Positions 1-6,521 of a DNA stretch of 6,928 bases are shown piece after piece; position 1 is the stretch's first letter; each line of letters opens with the position of its first letter. A program made the translations under genes and the position numbers. This stretch comes from Eubacteriales bacterium (GTDB lineage Bacteria; Bacillota; Clostridia; Oscillospirales; CAG-382). The stretch lies in contig JAQVQF010000123.1 of the NCBI GenBank assembly GCA_028701715.1, positions 1-6,928 on the forward strand. The letters are read 5' to 3'. The notes under the pieces were generated by a model. That model did not search any database and was not told where the DNA came from. It saw only the letters and a program-made list of their open reading frames with translations.

Positions 1-2
1 CC

Positions 3-956
3 TATGAGGACGTTATGGGGCTGTCCGGTGTGTGCTGGCAGACAATTATGCGCGACGACTGGGACCCCAGCAGCGAAATGCCGCAAAACGGCAAGCTGTG
101 TGAAAAGAATGTCGGCGATGCGCTGGGCATTGATGTCTATTCTGTCGGAGATGAAAGCAAAATCTCAGAGCAGGCAAAAAGAAGCCTCGACAGCGGGATT
201 CCGGTATTGATGGTAGGCGGCAGAGGAGCGCCGGAATGGACGCTTACCTGCGGTTATGCTGTCGAGGGCGGTCAGGATAAATTTTTCGGACGCACTTACT
301 TTGATTGCCAGCATTACGAGCCGACTAAGAAGACGATTGAAAACCAATCTCCGGTAATTCCCGACAACGAAATTTATACCGGAAACAGGTATTTTTATCA
401 AAGCGGATTTCCGGGCTGGTTTCCAAGCGTATTGACACGCTTCTACGATAAAAAATGTAAGCCCATCCCGCGCAAGCAGGCGCTGAAGGTTTCTCTTGAA
501 ATGTGTATCATGATGTTTGAGCAGCAGCCGACCGAAACACACAAATTCGGATATGATGCCTATGACGTGCTGATTTCCGGCTTTGAGCTGGACGATGCCG
601 AATATAAGGAAAAGTGCGGTAATGACTGCTATCATATCGGCTCCTTACTGGATGCCCGCCGTGCGGCATATGTCTATCTTGAAAACAGCATCGGTTTATT
701 TGACGGCAAAAATAAAACAAAGCTGACGGAAGCAGCAAAGTTATACAAAAGCATGGCAAATAACCTTCTGGCGGCTGTGCCGTATAATGAAACAACACCT
801 GTTTTTAACGGCACACCGGACTTCACGACAGCCACACTAACCGTAGCGCAGCGGCGAAAGGAGCTGGCGGCGGTTTTAAAGAAAAATAAAGAGTTGGAAA
901 AGCAGGCGCGGGTATTGGTTAAAGGCGTTTTGGACAATTGGGAGGGCAATAAATAA
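3..956 (+). CDS. BtrH_N-like (C39-peptidase-like fold) protein, 5' partial
   Basis: The reading frame is open to the left edge (YEDVMGLSG...), so the ATG at 15 is probably internal and the true start lies upstream. The pattern fits the family named after the N-terminal domain of butirosin protein BtrH, which has a papain-like C39 peptidase fold. Recognisable blocks, counted from the ATG at 15, are MGLSG (1-5), a G-I-P-V-L-M-V strand (61-67), APEWTLTCGY (72-81), GRTYFD (92-97), and a helical C-terminal half with LLDARRAAYVYL (211-222). That last block resembles the C-terminal helical region I associate with these proteins in Firmicutes. BtrH itself is an acyltransferase, but the substrate here cannot be told. 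The region where a C39-type catalytic His is expected (before the CGY) shows E-W-T-L-T instead, so catalysis is uncertain. The protein ends in a Lys-rich helix and TAA. No convincing terminator follows. Family confidence is moderate and function unknown. Confidence 0.82.
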   Translation, partial: YEDVMGLSGVCWQTIMRDDWDPSSEMPQNGKLCEKNVGDALGIDVYSVGDESKISEQAKRSLDSGIPVLMVGGRGAPEWTLTCGYAVEGGQDKFFGRTYFDCQHYEPTKKTIENQSPVIPDNEIYTGNRYFYQSGFPGWFPSVLTRFYDKKCKPIPRKQALKVSLEMCIMMFEQQPTETHKFGYDAYDVLISGFELDDAEYKEKCGNDCYHIGSLLDARRAAYVYLENSIGLFDGKNKTKLTEAAKLYKSMANNLLAAVPYNETTPVFNGTPDFTTATLTVAQRRKELAAVLKKNKELEKQARVLVKGVLDNWEGNK

Positions 957-1074
957 ACGAAGCCGCCAATAAAACAATCCTGTGCTTAATAGCTGTTTCA
1001 CGAATAACAAATCGGACAATATAAAATAAATAAAATAATTATATAACAGAGTAATATACATACAGGCGTCATGC

Positions 1075-1104
1075 TTGACTTGACAATCCGCCGTGTGGTA
1101 TAAT
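1075..1104 (+). promoter_or_regulatory. Sigma-A promoter for the surface-protein gene
   Basis: TTGACT at 1075-1080, an 18-nt spacer, and TATAAT at 1099-1104 preceded by TG (1096-1097), making an extended -10. A second TTGACA (1080-1085) overlaps but is too close to the -10. A very AT-rich stretch at about 1019-1066 lies just upstream and could act as an UP element. The start site would be near 1111, inside a tandem repeat, leaving a leader of about 114 nt before the ATG at 1225. Confidence 0.7.
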
Positions 1105-1109
1105 ATATG

Positions 1110-1143
1110 GGTTATACGGCGTGTAAGGTTATACAGCGTGAAA
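1110..1143 (+). repeat. Tandem 17-bp direct repeat at the transcription start
   Basis: Two adjacent 17-bp units, GGTTATACGGCGTGTAA (1110-1126) and GGTTATACAGCGTGAAA (1127-1143), match at 15 of 17 positions. A looser third start (GGTTTTATAAA) follows at 1144. The units begin 6 bp after the -10 box, so they cover roughly +1 to +33 of the predicted transcript. This position suits an operator bound by a protein in tandem, or a 5'-UTR element. No known regulator site is recognised. Confidence 0.6.
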
Positions 1144-1224
1144 GGTTTTATAAAAACGTTCAACGCAGTAAACCGCGAAAGGCCTTTAATTAATACATTA
1201 TCCTACTGTTGAAACGGAAAAAAC

Positions 1225-1827
1225 ATGAAGCTGCGATATTCAAGCCTTCTTCTTGCCCTGTGTATGGCATTTTACCTGCTGCCGATTACGGCAACGGCGG
1301 AGCCTTCCTTCCAAGCAAGATGGAGCAACGCGGGCGAAGAGGGTGAAATACCTGTGAATTGGACAAGCAGCGGCAGCCTTGCCGATGCTGTGAATGCCGC
1401 AAACAATTCTATCACAGGTATAATGTATATTCAGCTCCTGTCCGACGTAAATACTGCCGGGTTGACTTTTACCGCAAGCAATGCCAGCATACTCGACCTA
1501 AACGGCAGAACGCTATCCTGTGACAGCGATAACACAGTCTTACATGAAGGAAGCGGAAAGCTGACAATCACTGACAGTTCATCCGAAAAGAAGGGTAAGG
1601 TCACAAATCAATCAACGGACAGCGATACAATTTTTTTGTATGGGAGCAGCCTTGTTATTGAAGGCGGCACGGTGGAAAATACGGGAGTCGGGTTTGCGAT
1701 TAATAATTGTAGCTTCGGCAGCGTGGAAATTACCGGCGATATATCTAACCCTCTCTTCCCTGCTCTGCTTGCGCTTGTCGCTTTATGCGGTATGGTTATT
1801 ACAGTCCGGACAAAAAAGCGTGCATAA
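1225..1827 (+). CDS. Small secreted or anchored beta-helix-type surface protein
   Basis: A 200-aa protein with a clear signal peptide: MKLRYSS, a hydrophobic core, and a likely cleavage after ITATA (residue 25). The mature part begins with a GSLADAVNAANN motif (50-61) and IQLLSDV (69-75). It then has short strand-turn units: ILDLNGRTLS (89-98), GKLTITDSSS (111-120) and SSLVIEGGTV (141-150). This style is typical of Clostridial pectate-lyase-like adhesive proteins. The end is TGDISNP (170-176), a hydrophobic segment (about 177-194) and a basic tail RTKKRA. That layout resembles a sortase sorting signal, but the residues in the LPxTG position read VEITG, so covalent anchoring is doubtful and a membrane anchor is as likely. 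An in-frame TGA at 1210 limits the start to 1225, and the ribosome site is weak (CGGAAAAA). It is far shorter than most such proteins and may be an internally deleted copy. Ligand and role are unknown. Confidence 0.85.
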   Translation: MKLRYSSLLLALCMAFYLLPITATAEPSFQARWSNAGEEGEIPVNWTSSGSLADAVNAANNSITGIMYIQLLSDVNTAGLTFTASNASILDLNGRTLSCDSDNTVLHEGSGKLTITDSSSEKKGKVTNQSTDSDTIFLYGSSLVIEGGTVENTGVGFAINNCSFGSVEITGDISNPLFPALLALVALCGMVITVRTKKRA

Positions 1828-1846
1828 CCTTTTCGATAAACAGAAA

Positions 1847-1910
1847 CAGAGGCGGATCAGCTGCCCCCTCTGCCGATTTGCACCCCCTTGAATATAGGGG
1901 GTGTATTTAA
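1847..1910 (+). terminator. Tandem hairpins, probable terminator of the surface-protein gene
   Basis: Two hairpins lie 20 to 76 bp after the stop codon. The first pairs CAGAGG (1847-1852) with CCTCTG (1867-1872). The second pairs CACCCCCT (1881-1888) with AGGGGGTG (1896-1903) around a 7-nt loop. The second is GC-rich and followed by TATTTAAT, a weak U-tract, so termination may be incomplete. The next promoter starts only 23 bp further on. Confidence 0.55.
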
Positions 1911-1932
1911 TAGCGCATACGATTAGTTTTTC

Positions 1933-1961
1933 TTGTAATAACCGATTTTATATGATATAAT
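1933..1961 (+). promoter_or_regulatory. Sigma-A promoter for the DUF4003 gene
   Basis: TTGTAA at 1933-1938, a 17-nt spacer, then TATAAT at 1956-1961 with TG at 1953-1954 (extended -10). The predicted start is near 1968, giving a leader of about 108 nt before the start codon at 2076. This leader contains the dyad at 2021-2035. Confidence 0.65.
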
Positions 1962-2020
1962 TCCGTTAATCTTTTAATATGCAGGCAGCATTTTATAATA
2001 AACCTATAGAAAGATATAAA

Positions 2021-2035
2021 ATGTTTTGAAAACAT
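2021..2035. repeat. 15-nt perfect dyad in the DUF4003 leader
   Basis: ATGTTTT (2021-2027), a single G, then AAAACAT (2029-2035): a perfect 7+7 inverted repeat with a one-base centre. The centre is too small for an RNA hairpin loop without melting inner pairs, so a protein-binding site on DNA is the better reading. It lies 41 bp before the chosen start codon. No regulator can be named. Confidence 0.4.
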
Positions 2036-2075
2036 CCGATTTACAGGGATATGAAAAGCATTGGAGAAAAACAGA

Positions 2076-3068
2076 ATGGGTAACAAAAAAGACTTATTCG
2101 TCACAAACACACGGGAAATTAAAAATGAATTTGTCTGGTCGGGCATGGCACAGGCAAAAAAATTGGCGGCGCTGTTTTATGCGATGGAAGGTAAGGCTGT
2201 TGATACAGCCGCGATTAAAGAAGCAAAGGCATATATAAAACAAAACACCGGCTTTTTCTCCTCTTTCAGAGGCAATATGGGTCTAACCGTTGCTACGCTG
2301 CTTTCCTTAAAGCAGAATAAGGAGGAAATCTTCGCAGATACGTTGACGGTTTATGACAAACTCAAAGCCGTAAGCTTTTACGGCTCCGATTACCTTATTA
2401 TGGCGGCGTTTCAAATTGCGGCAAACACAGCGCGGAAAGATTATGATGTCGTCGTCGCCCGTACAAGAGCCTTTTATGACGGCATGAAAGCCCATCATTG
2501 GTTTTGCACTTCACAGGATGATTATATTTTCTGCGCCGTGCTCGCCATGTCAAGCATAAATGTCGCCTCCGGTGTGGAGCAAATTGAATCATACATGACA
2601 AAGCTGAAAGGCAGGCTCGGTTTATTGCTGGGAAAAAACAACCTGCAGGGATTGGCGGAAGTACTAACCCTCTGCGGCACCGCCGATAAATCCGACCGTG
2701 TTATTGCGCTCAATGAAACGCTGAAGGCAAACAAGCTTAAGCTTAACAGGGATTTTGTTCTGCCGGTTCTCGGTATTCTTGCATTGTTGCCAATCAGCGA
2801 TGACGCTGTTGCCCGCGAGCTCTCTGAAACAAGAGATTATTTACGCTCACAGAAAGGCTTTGGGGAATTTTCCGTCCCGAATTACGAGGTGCTGTTATAT
2901 GCGGCGGCGCTGGTAATCGATTCCCATATCGACGAATTGAAGTCTGATACTTTAAATGCAACCCTTTCAACCGGCGTCACCGGAATCATTATCGCGGCAC
3001 AAACGGCGATGATATGCGTCGCGTGCGCGGCAAGCTCTGCCGCCGCGGCTTCTTCGGCTTCAAGCTGA
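2076..3068 (+). CDS. DUF4003 family protein
   Basis: A 330-aa protein that I recognise as DUF4003, a family of unknown function in Firmicutes. Characteristic blocks are NTREIKNEFVW (11-21), FSSFRGNMGL (61-70), ATLLSL (73-78), HHWFCTSQDDYIFCAVLA (140-157) and NLQGLAEVLTL (189-199). The end is an unusual Ala/Ser-rich tail from about residue 305 (AAQTAMICVACAAS, then Ala and Ser only). It is largely helical with no signal peptide, so probably cytosolic. The tail is hydrophobic enough that membrane association cannot be excluded. I chose ATG 2076 because GGAG at 2063-2066 sits 9 nt upstream. A TTG at 2061 in the same frame would add five residues but has no ribosome site. The gene has its own promoter and no operon partner. 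Confidence 0.9.
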   Translation: MGNKKDLFVTNTREIKNEFVWSGMAQAKKLAALFYAMEGKAVDTAAIKEAKAYIKQNTGFFSSFRGNMGLTVATLLSLKQNKEEIFADTLTVYDKLKAVSFYGSDYLIMAAFQIAANTARKDYDVVVARTRAFYDGMKAHHWFCTSQDDYIFCAVLAMSSINVASGVEQIESYMTKLKGRLGLLLGKNNLQGLAEVLTLCGTADKSDRVIALNETLKANKLKLNRDFVLPVLGILALLPISDDAVARELSETRDYLRSQKGFGEFSVPNYEVLLYAAALVIDSHIDELKSDTLNATLSTGVTGIIIAAQTAMICVACAASSAAAASSASS

Positions 3069-3135
3069 CATAACGAATGACTTTTATATTGCCGAATACA
3101 CCTGAGGATTAAACATTAAGGTTAACGAAATAAAA

Positions 3136-3159
3136 ATGAGCAAAGCGGGCTTCGCTCAT
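3136..3159 (-). other. Inverted repeat, terminator-like only for the minus strand
   Basis: ATGAGC (3136-3141) pairs with GCTCAT (3154-3159), and AAG with CTT inside. On the plus strand no T-run follows. On the minus strand the stem is followed by TTTTATTTCG, as in an intrinsic terminator, yet no minus-strand gene reads into it. It sits in the 231-bp gap after the DUF4003 gene and could be a remnant or a weak end signal. No strong promoter is visible in the rest of this gap. The best guess is TTGCAA (3199-3204) with TATAAA (3220-3225), whose spacing of 15 is poor. Confidence 0.35.
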
Positions 3160-3299
3160 AAACGGAAGCGGAAACGGCAACGACATACGATCTGCCGATT
3201 GCAAATGGTTTATCGCATATATAAAACGACGGCCGTAAAATTCGTTTGAACACGGCAGTGCGACGGAGAAAATATTAAGGAAATAAAGGGGGAAATCCG

Positions 3300-3575
3300 T
3301 TGAAATACCTATATATTTATCTCGGCATCATCAGCGCGCTTGCGGCGCTCCTCACCCTGTACGACAAGCGCGCCGCAAAGAGACGCAGTCGGCGCGTAAA
3401 GGAGCGAACCCTGCTGCTTGTATCCGTCCTCGGCGGCTCGGCCGCCATGCTGTTTGCCATGCTTGCCGTCCGACATAAAACAAAACACGCCAAATTCATG
3501 GCGGGCATTCCGGTGATTATTGCCTTGCAGATCGCGGCGGCACTTGCGGCTTTGCATTGGAGGGGTGTGTTTTGA
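3300..3575 (+). CDS. DUF1294 family small membrane protein
   Basis: A 91-aa protein with three hydrophobic segments (about 3-20, 38-57 and 67-86). It carries the DUF1294 signature: YDKRAAKRRSRRVKERTLL (21-39), LGGS (44-47) and RHKTKHAKFMAGIP (58-71). The Asp-Lys-Arg loop and the RHKT-KH-KF loop are the conserved features of this family of inner membrane proteins of unknown function. It starts at TTG with a purine-rich site AAAGGGGG (3285-3292) 7 nt upstream; no ATG fits. Its stop overlaps the next gene's start (TTGA at 3572-3575), so the two are translationally coupled. The high density of basic residues on the loops is typical and does not define a function. Confidence 0.9.
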   Translation: MKYLYIYLGIISALAALLTLYDKRAAKRRSRRVKERTLLLVSVLGGSAAMLFAMLAVRHKTKHAKFMAGIPVIIALQIAAALAALHWRGVF

Positions 3576-4360
3576 CAGATTACAAGCTGACCCGCAGCAG
3601 CCGAAAAACCGTCGAGCTGTGTGTACGTGACGGTATTGTTGAGGTCAAAGCTCCGTTGCTCACACCGAAAACGGAAATAGACAAATGCGTCGCTTCCAAA
3701 GAGGACTGGATTGTAAAACGGCTTGGCAAACACAAGGAGCTGACCGAAAAACGCAGGGCATTCAGCCTTAATTACGGCGATAAGACGCTTTATCGCGGCA
3801 AGGAGTACCCGATTGTCGCCCGCTCCGGCAACCGCGTGGGCTTTGACGACAATGCGCTTTGCTTCTATACGCCGACGAACCTGCCGCCGAAGAGCGTAAA
3901 AGCGGCGGTGATTCAAGTCTACAAGCGGCTGGCGAAACGCCATTTGGCCGAACGGGTTCTGCATTATCAGCAGATGATGGGCGTTGCTGTCATCAATTTG
4001 AAAATCAATTCCGCTAAAACCCATTGGGGCAGCATGAGCGGTAAAAAGAGCGTAAATTTTTCATGGCGGCTTATACTGGCGGATGACGATATCATTGATG
4101 CTGTCGTCGTCCACGAGCTGGCGCATATCAAGCAGATGAACCATTCGGACAAATTCAAGGCTGAGATTGAAAGAATCATCCCCGATTGGCGGGAACGCGA
4201 AAAGCGGCTGAAGGAGTTCAGCCGCATAATAAATACCCAAAATTGGGAGGTTGATTGGGAAGCCGTTTCCAAAGAACCGGAACCGATTGTACCGGTGCGG
4301 AAGCCGTCGGCGCAGAAAACGGAAAATCAACAGCATGAACAGCTGACGCTGTTTGATTAG
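3572..4360 (+). CDS. YgjP-type (DUF45/M48-like) zinc metallopeptidase
   Basis: A 262-aa protein of the YgjP / DUF45 metallopeptidase family. The start of the domain has the usual beta-rich segment (RSSRKTVELCV, then VEVKAPLLTP). W152-G153-S154 opens the conserved WGS block, followed by VNFSWRLILA. The zinc site is HELAHIKQMNH: H181 and H185 of HExxH with E182 as general base, and H191 as probable third ligand, then HSDKF and PDW as usual. Predicted cytosolic. I start at TTG 3572 because GGAGGGG (3559-3565) ends 6 nt before it and it overlaps the upstream stop; TTG 3557 would place the ribosome site inside the gene. After the catalytic domain a polar, Pro/Glu-rich tail (about 233-256) ends in QLTLFD, close to the bacterial sliding-clamp motif QL[SD]LF. 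The substrate of this family is not established, and a link to DNA repair is only inference. Confidence 0.93.
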   Translation: MTDYKLTRSSRKTVELCVRDGIVEVKAPLLTPKTEIDKCVASKEDWIVKRLGKHKELTEKRRAFSLNYGDKTLYRGKEYPIVARSGNRVGFDDNALCFYTPTNLPPKSVKAAVIQVYKRLAKRHLAERVLHYQQMMGVAVINLKINSAKTHWGSMSGKKSVNFSWRLILADDDIIDAVVVHELAHIKQMNHSDKFKAEIERIIPDWREREKRLKEFSRIINTQNWEVDWEAVSKEPEPIVPVRKPSAQKTENQQHEQLTLFD

Positions 4361-4466
4361 AACAGTTCGGTGTAACGGTTACAAACGCTCAGCCGATGAA
4401 ACTTTTATATATCAACGACGGATTTTTATACTTGAATTGACAGAAATATGTTTATTCATCATCGAT

Positions 4467-5591
4467 TTAAATATTGTCAAGCCAGCCCTGCTCAAGCTTC
4501 ACTTTTTTTGTAAATATTCTGGATTCGTCCTTATCGTGCTTAGCCTGATGGTATTTGAAAAGTATTGTGTCTTCACCGACAGCTTTCCCGAGGATTTCGA
4601 TTTTACCCGTGAGATGGGACATACAATAACGAAAGCCCTTTGACTGTCCGTTCATTTTTTTCTTTGCTTCATCGATAATCTCACAGCCCCTGATAAGCGG
4701 CAGCTGGAACAGATTTCTTACGCCGCTGGCCGGGCGGCATTGGAAAATATAATAAGGCAATATTCCGTGAGCGGTAAGCTCATTCATGAGCAGCGCGAGA
4801 GTGTCGGGATCGTCGTTGACTCCGCGTAATAATACGGTTTGGTTCCTGACAACGCATCCTGCGGATTGTAACGCTAAGATCGCTTCTTTCGACTCGGGTG
4901 TCAGCTCGTGCGGATGGTTGAACTGTGTCACAATATATAATTGCTTTTTCTTGTTGAACTTACTGAATACGGATAAAAGCTCATCATCCTCGGTAATACG
5001 CTGCGGCAGAACCACGGGGATTCTGGTTCCGAACCTGATGAATTCAATATTGCGGATAGGCGTGAGATATTCGAGATATTTTTTTATAACCCGACAATCG
5101 AGCATAAACGAATCGCCGCCGGATATAAGCACGTTATTTATTTCTTTGTGCGATTTTATATATCCCGCCATCGCCGGGAGATATTTCGCCACCTCTTCTC
5201 CGCTTGCGCCCACCATCCTTTTTCTGAAGCAATGACGGCAATACATTGCGCATTGATTTGTGGAAAGTATTAAAGCGGTCTGTTTGTATTTATGCTGCAT
5301 ACCGGTTATAACCGTGTTTTCGGCTTCTCCGCTTGTGTCCGGAATCCCTCCCTCCGAAAATTCATTGAGGTCGGGTATTGCCATTTTAAAGATCGGTCCG
5401 TTTCTCGAATCGGCGTTGATTAAAGATAAATAATAGGGGTTAACGCACATCGGATATTTTTCTGTTATCCTGTCCATTCTTATTATTTCATCGTCATTCA
5501 ACTTAAAGATTTGTACAATGTCATTTGTGCTTCTGCAGCTTTTTTGAATCATTTCCCGCCATGTTATGTTGACTTGGCTTTTATTATCCAT
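4467..5591 (-). CDS. KamA-family radical SAM/PLP aminomutase-like enzyme
   Basis: A 374-aa protein of the lysine 2,3-aminomutase (KamA) family. The radical SAM cluster motif is CAMYCRHC (C114, C118, C121), followed by FRKR, whose R123 matches the carboxylate-binding Arg134 of Clostridium subterminale LAM. Other family blocks are ISGGD (156-160), IRFGTRIPVVLPQRIT, NHPHELT and NQTVLLRGVND. The residues that hold the lysine epsilon-amino group in LAM differ: QCD (Asp293) reads QCR (R287), and Asp330 falls near C323. The PLP motif GGGGK is replaced by MSHLTGK, so K330 is a candidate PLP lysine by spacing. The substrate is thus probably not lysine. It is shorter than LAM (about 416 aa). AGGAGG (5603-5598) is 6 nt from ATG 5591 and only 3 nt from ATG 5594, so 5591 is preferred. 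It is convergent with the peptidase gene; no terminator is evident in the 106-bp gap between them. Confidence 0.92.
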   Translation of the reverse strand: MDNKSQVNITWREMIQKSCRSTNDIVQIFKLNDDEIIRMDRITEKYPMCVNPYYLSLINADSRNGPIFKMAIPDLNEFSEGGIPDTSGEAENTVITGMQHKYKQTALILSTNQCAMYCRHCFRKRMVGASGEEVAKYLPAMAGYIKSHKEINNVLISGGDSFMLDCRVIKKYLEYLTPIRNIEFIRFGTRIPVVLPQRITEDDELLSVFSKFNKKKQLYIVTQFNHPHELTPESKEAILALQSAGCVVRNQTVLLRGVNDDPDTLALLMNELTAHGILPYYIFQCRPASGVRNLFQLPLIRGCEIIDEAKKKMNGQSKGFRYCMSHLTGKIEILGKAVGEDTILFKYHQAKHDKDESRIFTKKVKLEQGWLDNI

Positions 5592-5630
5592 CATTGCCCT
5601 CCTTTTTACTTATATTTTATTTATATATGT

Positions 5631-5659
5631 ATTTTACCATTAGTCGCCTCAATTGTCAA
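5631..5659 (-). promoter_or_regulatory. Sigma-A promoter for the KamA-family gene
   Basis: Read on the minus strand: TTGACA (5659-5654), a 17-nt spacer, and TAAAAT (5636-5631) preceded by TG, an extended -10. The start would be near 5624, about 30 nt before the ATG. This is close to ideal and predicts strong, largely unregulated transcription unless an unseen operator acts. Confidence 0.75.
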
Positions 5660-5859
5660 GCGGAGTTATTATATGGTAGATTTTTATGTGATAAAAGCGG
5701 TTGTTGGCTGTAACGAACACGGCTTCGCTATTAAAAGCTGTGATGTGATCTGTTTATCCCGACACGGCGGAGATGATCACCGCTTTAATTGCCGAAACCG
5801 AACTAATCACAAAAAAAGTTTGAAACCGGGTTTGCCGTGATTTCCGCGGCAAGGAAAGG
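5660..5859 (+). other. Intergenic stretch with possible decayed coding sequence
   Basis: No intact recognisable gene. One small frame starts at ATG 5673 with GGAG 7 nt upstream and runs 55 codons to 5840, but its sequence (Cys, His and Asn rich) resembles no family I know. Two other frames hold protein-like stretches in order: about 5753-5818 reads SVYPDTAEMITALIAETE, then from about 5817 another frame reads KFETGFAVISAARKG. This fits a gene broken by frameshifts, but chance cannot be ruled out. No clear promoter for the downstream acetyltransferase is visible here. Confidence 0.25.
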
Positions 5860-6468
5860 ATGTTTAATATTATGAAGCTTGAAATCAAGCCGCTCATGCC
5901 CGAGCTTGCCGCCTATTACTTTGATTTTTTTGAAAATCGGGCGTTTACAGACAATTCCCCATATCGGTGCTATTGCCAGATGTATCAAATGACCAAGGAG
6001 CAAGTGAAAGCGGCAATCGATAATGCGGAAGGGTCCGACATGGGTCGTGTGTCAAGAAAAGCCGCCGAGCAGCAAATCGAATCGGGTATTTTGCGAGGAT
6101 ATTTGGCGTTTGTTGACGGTATGGCTATCGGTTGGTGCAATGCGAACGACAAAGCGAACTACCCCATCGAGTCCTGTACCGGTGATCGTTTTTACGCGCC
6201 TGCCGAAAAACGGGAAAAAGCCGTTGTATGTTTTGAAATAGCCCCCGAATTTCGCGGGAAGGGCGTTGCCACCGCGCTCTTGCAACGTGTGATTGATGAC
6301 GCAAAAGACGCAGGTTATATCGCCGTCGAGGGCTTTCCCGTTGTGCGCGACGAACGATATGAATGGGACAGCACCGGTCCCCTCCGGTTGTATGAGAAGG
6401 CTGGATTTGTTGAGGTGGAAAGGCATGATGGTAGAGTGGTGATGAGGAAGGAACTGAAGGAATCATGA
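5860..6468 (+). CDS. GNAT family N-acetyltransferase
   Basis: A 202-aa acetyl-CoA-dependent acyltransferase of the GNAT fold. Motif A spans about 122-150, with the pyrophosphate-binding RGKGVA at 132-137 after the strand VVCFEIAPEF. Motif B is GPLRLYEKAGFVEV (173-186). The N-terminal part has DFFENRAFTDN then CYC (C37, C39), a Cys pair I associate with this GNAT subgroup, and GWCNAND at 91-97. The acceptor substrate cannot be predicted; the subgroup includes many uncharacterised small-molecule acetylases. AAGGA (5851-5855) is 4 nt from ATG 5860, while ATG 5872 (MKLEIKPL) lies 11 nt after the end of AAGGAAAGGA and matches typical N-termini equally well, so the start is ambiguous by four residues. 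No hairpin terminator follows, only a T-rich tract at 6492-6515. Confidence 0.93.
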   Translation: MFNIMKLEIKPLMPELAAYYFDFFENRAFTDNSPYRCYCQMYQMTKEQVKAAIDNAEGSDMGRVSRKAAEQQIESGILRGYLAFVDGMAIGWCNANDKANYPIESCTGDRFYAPAEKREKAVVCFEIAPEFRGKGVATALLQRVIDDAKDAGYIAVEGFPVVRDERYEWDSTGPLRLYEKAGFVEVERHDGRVVMRKELKES

Positions 6469-6519
6469 GTCGAAACGGCAGCGCAGAGGGTGTTTGTTTT
6501 TCTTTTCTGTTTTTTCCAT
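6463..6519 (-). CDS. Possible 18-codon minus-strand ORF with hairpin-borne SD
   Basis: On the minus strand, ATG (6519-6517) is preceded by AAAGGAG (6535-6529) at a 9-nt gap, and the frame reads MEKTEKKNKHPLRCRFDS then TGA. It overlaps the end of the acetyltransferase gene in antisense. The first twelve residues look like the start of a small regulator (Lys-rich, then HPL). The piece could be a 5' remnant of a deleted divergent gene rather than a working peptide. The upstream promoter is weak (TTGACG, 17 nt, TTTATG at 6649-6621). Low confidence. Confidence 0.22.
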   Translation of the reverse strand: MEKTEKKNKHPLRCRFDS

Positions 6520-6521
6520 TT

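Noticed and set aside
4..210. 68-codon frame starting at ATG 4
   Set aside because: It overlaps the BtrH_N-like frame, which is open from the left edge and has family motifs; the alternative product looks random.
3317..4024. 235-codon open frame on the minus strand
   Set aside because: It lies antisense to the DUF1294 and metallopeptidase genes, which have clear family motifs and ribosome sites; its peptide resembles nothing and is a shadow.
4371..4383. Palindrome TGTAACGGTTACA between the convergent genes, considered as a bidirectional terminator
   Set aside because: The centre is one base, too small for a stable RNA loop, and no T-run follows on either strand; an operator there would have no promoter to act on.
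4353..5235. Plus-strand open frames at 4353-4643 and 4786-5235
   Set aside because: Both fall mainly within the antisense of the KamA-family gene, which has all family motifs, a promoter and an SD.
4467..5591. Naming the radical SAM enzyme lysine 2,3-aminomutase (kamA)
   Set aside because: The two Asp residues that bind the lysine side chain and the GGGGK motif are not present, so the specific name is unsafe.
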